NCBI GenBank assembly: GCA_003510825.1
Contig: DOKO01000210.1
Coordinates: 1-10,707 of the forward strand
Length of the DNA stretch: 10,707 bases
Direction: 5' to 3'
Source: Stenotrophomonas sp.
GTDB taxonomy: Bacteria > Pseudomonadota > Gammaproteobacteria > Xanthomonadales > Xanthomonadaceae
Shown here: piece after piece, positions 6,132 to 10,707 of the stretch
Layout of the letters: the number at the start of each line of letters is the position of its first letter
Position numbering within the stretch: the stretch's first letter is position 1
The notes under the pieces: model-generated
Seen by the model: the letters and a program-made list of their open reading frames with translations, nothing else
What the model was told of the DNA's origin: nothing
Database searches by the model: none
Translations under genes and position numbers: made by a program

Positions 6132-6215
6132 GAGGGAAATCGAAGCTCTTTATGCGCCTCGATGTCAACTCCATCCTGTGTGCATGGCGCCACGGGCGCC
6201 CTCCCCCACACCGAG

Positions 6216-7328
6216 ATGACCGAGATGACCGATCTGCTGTTCCGCCCCTTCGACCTGGCGGGAACCCCGCTGCACAACCGCATTGCCATGGCGCCGATGA
6301 CCCGTGCCCGCAACCCGGGCGCCTTGGCCAACGAACTGACCGCTCAGTATTACCGTCAGCGCGCCAGCGCCGGCCTGATCATCAGCGAAGGCACGCCGGT
6401 CTCGCCGCAGGGCCAGGGCTACATCGACGTGCCGGGCATCTGGTCGGCCGAACAGGTGGCGGGCTGGAAGCTGGTGACCGACGCGGTGCACGCCGCGCAG
6501 GGCACGATCTTCGCCCAGCTGTGGCACGTCGGCCGCATGTCGCACAGCTCGCTGCAGCCCGACGGCGGCCAGCCGGTCAGCGCCGGTACGCGTGCCGTGG
6601 GCAGCGACCCGCGCAACTTCGCCTTCGTGTACCTGGATGACGGCAGCCGCGGCCGTATCGATCCGACCCCGCCGCGCGCCCTGCGCACCGAGGAAGTGCC
6701 GGGCATCGTCAGCGACTTCGTGCGTGGCGCGGAAAATGCCATCGCCGCCGGCTTCGATGGCATCGAACTGCACGCCGCCAACGGCTACCTGTTCGAGCAG
6801 TTCCTCAACCCGCTCACCAACGATCGGCAGGACCTCTACGGCGGTTCGATGCGCAACCGCGCACGACTGATCCTGGACACCGTGGATGCACTGGCCGCGA
6901 GCATCGGCGCGCACCGCGTCGGCGTGCGCCTGGCACCGAACAGCCAGGTCTTCGATATGCCGGCGTATGCCGAAAACGAAGCCAGCTACCTGTACCTGGC
7001 CGAAGAACTGGGCAAGCGTGGGCTGGCCTACGTGCATCTGAATGACAACTACCTGCGCGGCGAGCGCGCCATCGGCGAAGACTTCCTGAAAGCCTTCAAG
7101 CAGGCCTACGGCGGCACCGTGCTGCTGGCCGGCGGCATGACCCGTGAGTACGCCCTGCGCCTGGTCGACGAAGGCACGATCGACATCGCCGCCTTCGGCC
7201 AGCCGTTCATCGCCAACCCGGATCTGGTCGAGCGCCTGCAGCAGGACATCGCACTGGCCGCGCCGGATCGCGACACCTACTACGGTGGTGGCCGCGAGGG
7301 TTACCTGGATTACCCGGCGGCGAGCTGA
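6216..7328 (+). CDS. Old Yellow Enzyme family FMN-dependent alkene reductase (NemA/XenA-type)
   Basis: This 370-residue TIM-barrel flavoenzyme probably reduces activated C=C bonds or nitro compounds with NAD(P)H; the natural substrate is unknown. Family signatures: RIAMAPMTRAR (22-32, with Thr29 at the flavin-tuning position), QLWHVGR (101-107), the substrate-binding pair in HAANGYLFEQFL (His186, Asn189, with Tyr191 as probable proton donor), LYGGSMRNRAR (207-217), GVRLAP (236-241, Arg237) and FGQPFIANPDL (327-337). In the last motif most relatives I know have Arg where this has Gln329. Two in-frame ATGs, at 6216 and 6225, lie in a tandem 9-bp repeat and cannot be separated by sequence; neither has a strong Shine-Dalgarno, and the second has GAG about 9 bases upstream. 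The gene is divergent from a LysR regulator that likely controls it. Confidence 0.94.
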   Translation: MTEMTDLLFRPFDLAGTPLHNRIAMAPMTRARNPGALANELTAQYYRQRASAGLIISEGTPVSPQGQGYIDVPGIWSAEQVAGWKLVTDAVHAAQGTIFAQLWHVGRMSHSSLQPDGGQPVSAGTRAVGSDPRNFAFVYLDDGSRGRIDPTPPRALRTEEVPGIVSDFVRGAENAIAAGFDGIELHAANGYLFEQFLNPLTNDRQDLYGGSMRNRARLILDTVDALAASIGAHRVGVRLAPNSQVFDMPAYAENEASYLYLAEELGKRGLAYVHLNDNYLRGERAIGEDFLKAFKQAYGGTVLLAGGMTREYALRLVDEGTIDIAAFGQPFIANPDLVERLQQDIALAAPDRDTYYGGGREGYLDYPAAS

Positions 7329-7336
7329 TCGATCAT

Positions 7337-7375
7337 GGGGTCGGATCCCTTTCCAACGGAAAGGGCTCTGACCCC
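7337..7375. terminator. Long imperfect inverted repeat between convergent genes, probable bidirectional terminator
   Basis: GGGGTCGGATCCCTTTCC (7337-7354) pairs with GGAAAGGGCTCTGACCCC (7358-7375) through 16 Watson-Crick pairs, one G-U wobble and one mismatch, with an AAC loop. It begins 8 bp after the ene-reductase stop and ends 31 bp before the stop of the convergent gene. No T-run follows on either side. I recall similar sequences between genes in Stenotrophomonas, so it may be a dispersed repeat that also ends or stabilises transcripts. Confidence 0.6.
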
Positions 7376-7406
7376 TGCTGCACGCGGCGCAAGGCTGGCA
7401 GACCCA

Positions 7407-8060
7407 TCAACGCGACAGGTAGACCTCGGCATTGAAACTCTGCAGGAAGTCGATGGCCCGGGCTTTCGTCATCCCCTTGGACATCGTCTCCTTCAGCGCG
7501 CTGCGGAATTCGGGCGTCTCCCTGAACGCTTGGAACGCCTTGCTCTTGTAGGCCTCGAATGCGGCTTCATCCATGGAAAGGTGCTCCAGCACCTTGCCGT
7601 CCTTCACCCGGAACAGCTGGTAGTGGTCGTAGCTGGAGCCATAGCCCATGTGCACGTATCGGGTCAGCTCGCCATCCGGGATGATCAGCATGCCGGTGTA
7701 CCAGTCGGCCACCACCCGCGCCTGCCCAGGGAACAGCTCCGCCTTGATGCTGCGTTTGCGCCGCTTGTACACGCCGTCATCCATGCCGCCTGGCAGATCG
7801 ATGGTGGCATCGACCAGCACGAGCGCGTCGCCATCGATCCGCCAGCGGGCCACGTAGCCACGCCAGTTCGCGGTGGACTGTTCGGCGTCGTCCGGCGGGC
7901 TCCAGCCCCTCGCCTGCAGCTGGGCGCTGAGTGGATTGGTGTTCAACGGCAGCGGCTTGCCGTCGATCTCGATGGTGTCCGGAATCTGCGCGGTGGCGCC
8001 CGCCAGCGCCGGCAGGGTCGACAACAGCAGGCACAGCGCCCAGCGCGTGAGAGTAGACAT
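7407..8060 (-). CDS. Secreted or periplasmic protein of unknown function
   Basis: I do not recognise a named family. The 217-residue product starts with a clear Sec signal peptide: MSTLTR, a hydrophobic core ALCLLLSTLPALA (8-20), and probable cleavage after GATA (residue 24). The ATG at 8058-8060 was chosen for this signal and for AAGGAT upstream. The mature part has the segment WRGYVARWRIDGDALVLVDA (66-85), a basic patch YKRRKRSIK (98-106), and WYTGMLIIPDG...YVHMGYGSSYDHYQLF (120-150). The C-terminal third is charged and helical (about 163-212). I have seen similar W-x-GY and YVHMGYGS patterns in uncharacterised bacterial proteins but cannot attach a function. There are no cysteines after the signal peptide and no lipobox. 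It lies 110 bp downstream of the SUKH-like gene on the same strand, so co-transcription is possible but not shown. Confidence 0.85.
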   Translation of the reverse strand: MSTLTRWALCLLLSTLPALAGATAQIPDTIEIDGKPLPLNTNPLSAQLQARGWSPPDDAEQSTANWRGYVARWRIDGDALVLVDATIDLPGGMDDGVYKRRKRSIKAELFPGQARVVADWYTGMLIIPDGELTRYVHMGYGSSYDHYQLFRVKDGKVLEHLSMDEAAFEAYKSKAFQAFRETPEFRSALKETMSKGMTKARAIDFLQSFNAEVYLSR

Positions 8061-8170
8061 GCGACATCCTTGGTCAGCCAGGGAGAACAGCGTGCCGCGG
8101 TGATGACGCCTGCCGCAGCATCCATCCAGCGCAAGCATCATGCATGCCGACGCAGGCGCGCAAGGGGCGC

Positions 8171-8842
8171 TCAGGTCCGCACGTAGGCGAACGACTCGTC
8201 CAGCCGCGGAAAGCCGACCACCTGTTTCACCAGCGCCTGCGCTTCCTCGTCGCTGATCCGCCCTGCGGCAATGTCATCGGTGCGGGCAAACAAGGCCTCC
8301 AGCGCCGTCGCCTGGTCGTCGCGCAACCAGCTGCGGTGGCTGCCCAGCCAGGCCTGCAGGTTGGTGGCCAGATCACCCTCGACCAGCGTCGTGTACTCCG
8401 CTTCCAGTTCCGCCACCGCCTCGACCATCTTGCGGAACAGGAAGTCCTGCAGGTTGGCGGCCAGCACGTCGGCGCGGTCGTCGTCGTGCCACACCAGCAG
8501 CACCGGCGCTTCGGCGAACCCCGGCGCATTGGTCCAGAAACAGTAGGTATCGCCGGCACCACTGCGCGCGAACGGCAGCAGCTGCAGGTCCTCGCGCAGC
8601 GGGTTGTAGTGGTCCTCGGCGGTCAGGTCTTCCCAGGCTTCGCGCAGTTCGCCCTGTTCAATCGGCTCGAACTCGTTGGCGTGCAGCAGCAGCGGCGGCT
8701 GTGCCAGCAGGGTGGGAAACACTTCGCGGAACCACGGGTTGCCCAGCGCACCCCAGTCGCTGCGCCCTTCGGCGGCGATCTGATGAAACAGCGGCGGAAA
8801 GGCCTGGCCGGTGGCCTGTTCGATATCGGAAAGCGTGCTCAT
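8171..8842 (-). CDS. SMI1/KNR4 (SUKH superfamily)-like protein
   Basis: The 223-residue, acidic, cytosolic-looking protein has no signal peptide or membrane helix. Its first 135 residues fit the SMI1/KNR4 pattern: a helix ending in FPPLFHQI (15-22), then LLPFARSGAGDTYCFW (88-103), then PVLLVWHDDDRADVLAANLQDFL (113-135). The remaining 88 residues are helical and charged and may be specific to this lineage. SUKH proteins often act as immunity proteins in contact-dependent toxin systems, but many genomes carry isolated members of unknown role. No toxin lies nearby, so immunity function should not be assumed. GGGA lies about 7 bases upstream of the ATG. The gene is divergent from the VOC gene across 115 bp. 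Confidence 0.72.
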   Translation of the reverse strand: MSTLSDIEQATGQAFPPLFHQIAAEGRSDWGALGNPWFREVFPTLLAQPPLLLHANEFEPIEQGELREAWEDLTAEDHYNPLREDLQLLPFARSGAGDTYCFWTNAPGFAEAPVLLVWHDDDRADVLAANLQDFLFRKMVEAVAELEAEYTTLVEGDLATNLQAWLGSHRSWLRDDQATALEALFARTDDIAAGRISDEEAQALVKQVVGFPRLDESFAYVRT

Positions 8843-8957
8843 GGAGGTCCCTGTCGAAAGCAGTCGCCTACCTTGCCTGAATCCCGCCGACAGATGAACC
8901 GGCAGCCCGCTGCGGCAGGTCTAGACTGCACGCAACCGGCCGCCGCAGATCCCTGCC

Positions 8958-9374
8958 ATGGACTCCCCCGCCCGCACCTTCATCGTCAACTTCGATGTGC
9001 CCGATCTGGCCGCTGCCGAAGCGTTCTACGTTGCAGCCTTCGGCCTGCGCGTCGGCCGCCGCTTGGGCGCTGGCGCGCTTGAACTGCTCGGTGGTCCCAC
9101 TCCGCTGTACCTGCTGCAGAGTGATGCGGGCAGCGTGGCCACCGACGAGGGCGACGTGCGCGATTACGAGCGGCACTGGACGCCGCTGCACCTGGACTGG
9201 GTGGTGGAAGACATCAACGTCGCGCTGTCACGCGCAGTGGCCGCCGGCGCGGTGATCGAACTACCGGTAAGCGAGCGCCGCTGGGGACGGCTGGCGGTGC
9301 TGGCCGATCCGTTCGGGCATGGGTTCTGCCTGATCCAGTTCGTCGGCCTGGGGTATGACGCGTTGGTGGAGTGA
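8958..9374 (+). CDS. VOC (glyoxalase/bleomycin resistance fold) family protein
   Basis: The 138-residue protein shows the two beta-alpha-beta-beta-beta halves of the vicinal oxygen chelate fold. The first half is FIVNFDVPDLAAAEAFYVAAFGL (8-30) with the strand LELLGGPTPLYLL (41-53). The second half is PLHLDWVVEDINVALSRAVAAGA (76-98), then LAVLADPFGHGFCLIQF (112-128). His78 is at a usual metal-ligand position. The position near the C-terminus where many members have Glu holds Gln127, so metal binding and catalysis are uncertain. Possible roles include glyoxalase-like chemistry, dioxygenase or drug binding; none can be chosen from sequence. The ribosome binding site before the ATG is weak, and a TAGACT at 8922-8927 could serve as a -10. 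It is a single gene, convergent with a LysR gene. Confidence 0.88.
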   Translation: MDSPARTFIVNFDVPDLAAAEAFYVAAFGLRVGRRLGAGALELLGGPTPLYLLQSDAGSVATDEGDVRDYERHWTPLHLDWVVEDINVALSRAVAAGAVIELPVSERRWGRLAVLADPFGHGFCLIQFVGLGYDALVE

Positions 9375-9390
9375 TTGGCCACACGGGTGG

Positions 9391-9411
9391 GTGCCGACCG
9401 TTGGTCGGCAC
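9391..9411. terminator. Perfect 9-bp hairpin between convergent genes, probable bidirectional terminator or repeat
   Basis: GTGCCGACC (9391-9399) and GGTCGGCAC (9403-9411) are exact reverse complements with a GTT loop. The hairpin sits in the 48-bp gap between the VOC stop (9374) and the stop of the LysR gene (9423). It lacks a T-run and a GTAG tag. Short palindromes of this kind are common between S. maltophilia genes, so it may be a REP relative that shields both 3' ends. Confidence 0.6.
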
Positions 9412-9422
9412 GGCATACCGCC

Positions 9423-10316
9423 TCACTCCCGCAGCATATCCACGAACGCGCGCAGCGCAGACGACATCTGCCGCTGCTTCGGGTAATACAGCACGAAGCC
9501 GGGAAACGGCTCGCTCCAGTCCTGCAGCACCGCCACCATCGTCCCGGCCTCGATATGCGGGCGCGCGGCATCTTCCAGCACGTAGGCCAGGCCGAAACCA
9601 TCGAGCACTGCGCGCATGATGGTGGTCTGCTCGCTCAGCGTCAGCCGCCCGCGCACATCGATTTCCAGCGACTGCCCCTCGCGGTCGAACTGCCACTTGT
9701 ACAGGTGCCCGCTGGCGAAACGGAAGCGGATGCATTCGTGCTGCAGCAGGTCGCGCGGGTGCTGCGGCGCCGGGTGCTGGCGCAGGTATTCCGGCGAGGC
9801 CACGATCATGCCGTGCAGCGCCGGCCCCAGCGGCACCGCCACCATGTCCTCGGGCACGAACTCGTGCAGGCGCACGCCGGCATCGAAGCCGTCGGCGACG
9901 ATGTCGACCAGGCCATCGTTCTCGGTCAGCTCCAGCCGCACATCCGGATGCGCGCGCAGGAAGCGGGTCAGCCGCGGGCCGAGCTGGGTCGGCACCGCCG
10001 CACGCGCCGCGTTGATGCGCAGCAGGCCGGTCGGGCTGTCCCTGAACTGGTTCATCTCTTCCAGCGCGTCGTGCACCTGGCCCAGCGCCGGCTGCAGCCG
10101 GTCCAGCAGGCGCTGCCCGGCCTCGGTCAGGCGCAGCCCGCGGCCGGCGCGCTGGAACAGCGGCAGCCCCAGGTGGTCCTCCAGCAGCTTCAGCTGCCGG
10201 CTCACCGCACCGTGGGTCACGTGCAGGGCCTGTGCGGCGCGGCCCACGCCGCCCAGGCGGGCGGTAGCCTCGAAGGCGCGCAGGGCGTTGAGCGGTGGCA
10301 GCAGGGCGGTACTCAT
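9423..10316 (-). CDS. LysR-family transcriptional regulator, divergent from trpB
   Basis: The 297-residue protein starts LPPLNALRAFEATARLGG (6-23) and has the recognition segment LHVTHGAVSRQLKLLE (31-46) and wing LFQRAGRGLRLTEAG (53-67), which matches GcvA/TrpI-like helix-turn-helix regions. The effector domain, with GFDAGVRLHEFVPEDMVAVP (143-162) and MRAVLDGFGLAYVLEDAA (245-262), looks instead like the CrgA-type subgroup. Pseudomonas TrpI sits divergent from trpBA and activates it with indoleglycerol phosphate. The position here is the same, but the effector domain makes simple orthology doubtful. AGGAAA lies about 8 bases upstream of the ATG at 10314-10316. An AT-rich palindrome lies in the shared 97-bp promoter gap. 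Confidence 0.93.
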   Translation of the reverse strand: MSTALLPPLNALRAFEATARLGGVGRAAQALHVTHGAVSRQLKLLEDHLGLPLFQRAGRGLRLTEAGQRLLDRLQPALGQVHDALEEMNQFRDSPTGLLRINAARAAVPTQLGPRLTRFLRAHPDVRLELTENDGLVDIVADGFDAGVRLHEFVPEDMVAVPLGPALHGMIVASPEYLRQHPAPQHPRDLLQHECIRFRFASGHLYKWQFDREGQSLEIDVRGRLTLSEQTTIMRAVLDGFGLAYVLEDAARPHIEAGTMVAVLQDWSEPFPGFVLYYPKQRQMSSALRAFVDMLRE

Positions 10317-10345
10317 GTGAGATTTCCTGACGATATGCGCCAGAT

Positions 10346-10357
10346 AATATCGATATT
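10346..10357. promoter_or_regulatory. AT-rich palindrome in the LysR/trpB divergent promoter, probable operator and -10 region
   Basis: AATATCGATATT is a perfect 12-bp palindrome in the otherwise GC-rich gap between the divergent starts at 10316 and 10414. It overlaps TAATAT (10345-10350, plus) and TATTAT (10344-10349, minus), either usable as a -10. A second inverted pair, CTGAC (10327-10331) and GTCAG (10361-10365), flanks it. LysR sites are typically AT-rich dyads of the T-N11-A type in such gaps. No convincing -35 elements were found. Confidence 0.55.
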
Positions 10358-10413
10358 CCGGTCAGGATCCGTGCGCTAGGGTATCCACCTGTCTCGAACC
10401 AGCGGTCGCTTCC

Positions 10414-10707
10414 ATGTCTGCCTCCCCCATTGCCGACTACCACGCCTTCCCGGACGCCCAGGGCCACTTCGGCCGCTACGGCGGCAGTTTCGTCGCCGAA
10501 ACCCTGGTCGGCCCGCTGCAGGAACTGGCCCAGGCCTATGACCAGGCCCGCCAGGACCCGGCGTTCCAGCTGGCCTACGACAAGGACCTGGCCCATTACG
10601 TCGGCCGGCCGAGCCCGATCTATCACGCCCAGCGCCTGAGCGACCATGTCGGCGGTGCTCAGATCCTGCTCAAGCGCGAGGACCTGAACCACACCGGCGC
10701 GCACAAG
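10414..10707 (+). CDS. trpB: Tryptophan synthase beta subunit (partial, N-terminus only)
   Basis: The first 98 residues are present. FGRYGGSFVAETLVGPL (19-35) and GRPSPIY (64-70) are typical of TrpB. KREDLNHTGAHK (87-98) ends with Lys98, the residue expected to form the Schiff base with pyridoxal phosphate. The enzyme condenses indole with serine to make tryptophan in a complex with the alpha subunit; trpA usually follows but is outside the window. The ATG at 10414 gives the usual TrpB N-terminus; its Shine-Dalgarno is weak. The gene is divergent from a LysR regulator that may control it. Confidence 0.97.
   Translation, partial: MSASPIADYHAFPDAQGHFGRYGGSFVAETLVGPLQELAQAYDQARQDPAFQLAYDKDLAHYVGRPSPIYHAQRLSDHVGGAQILLKREDLNHTGAHK

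Noticed and set aside
6186..6200. GGCGCC-ACG-GGCGCC as an operator or hairpin before the ene-reductase
   Set aside because: Each half is itself palindromic and such GC-only hexamers are frequent by chance at this base composition, so I give it no weight.
5257..6219. 320-residue open frame on the plus strand
   Set aside because: It is antisense to the LysR gene, which has a clear helix-turn-helix and a strong ribosome binding site.
7335..9082. Two consecutive plus-strand open frames (7335-8186 and 8144-9082)
   Set aside because: Both are antisense to minus-strand genes with a signal peptide or SUKH-like motifs, and show shadow-frame composition.
9214..10704. 496-residue open frame on the minus strand spanning the LysR gene and antisense to trpB
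   Set aside because: It crosses the divergent promoter gap, overlaps the LysR gene in another frame and is composed mostly of Ala, Arg, Gly and Pro. The LysR and trpB frames carry real motifs.

Overview
The window reads as a chromosomal segment of a high-GC gammaproteobacterium of the Xanthomonadaceae, most likely the Stenotrophomonas maltophilia complex. The strongest reason is a cluster of four short palindromes carrying a GTAG/CTAC tag (2106-2235), the hallmark of the SMAG/REP family of S. maltophilia. Two other short inverted repeats (7337-7375 and 9391-9411) sit between gene ends. The species call rests on these and on GC-rich codon use, not on a database search.

Layout. 1-1047 (minus) is the N-terminal part of a multi-pass membrane diguanylate cyclase cut by the window edge. 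1246-2109 (plus) is a bacterial RIO-type protein kinase whose stop codon lies inside the first GTAG palindrome. 2239-4561 (minus) is a complete frmR-frmA-frmB formaldehyde detoxification operon: a CsoR/RcnR-type repressor, glutathione-dependent formaldehyde dehydrogenase and S-formylglutathione hydrolase. A near-perfect G-tract operator lies just upstream at 4581-4599. 4750-5169 (plus) is a lower-GC gene resembling Imm70 immunity proteins, with no toxin gene visible. 5188-6096 (minus) and 6216-7328 (plus) are a divergent pair of a LysR regulator and an Old Yellow Enzyme family ene-reductase. 7407-8060 (minus) is a secreted or periplasmic protein of unknown function, 8171-8842 (minus) a SMI1/KNR4 (SUKH)-like protein and 8958-9374 (plus) a VOC/glyoxalase-fold protein. 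9423-10316 (minus) is a second LysR regulator, divergent from trpB, whose first 98 codons (10414-10707) end the window exactly at the PLP-binding lysine.

How the parts work together. The frm operon is a self-contained circuit: formaldehyde relieves FrmR repression, FrmA oxidises S-hydroxymethylglutathione, and FrmB hydrolyses S-formylglutathione to formate and glutathione. The ene-reductase and VOC protein may also deal with reactive electrophiles, but that link is inference. Most other genes are single transcription units, either divergent pairs with a shared promoter gap or convergent pairs, two of which are separated by hairpins.

I found no clear undescribed multi-gene system. The points most worth checking are the orphan Imm70-like gene, the palindromes in the divergent LysR promoters, the hairpins in both frm intercistronic gaps, and the GTAG repeat overlapping the kinase stop codon.
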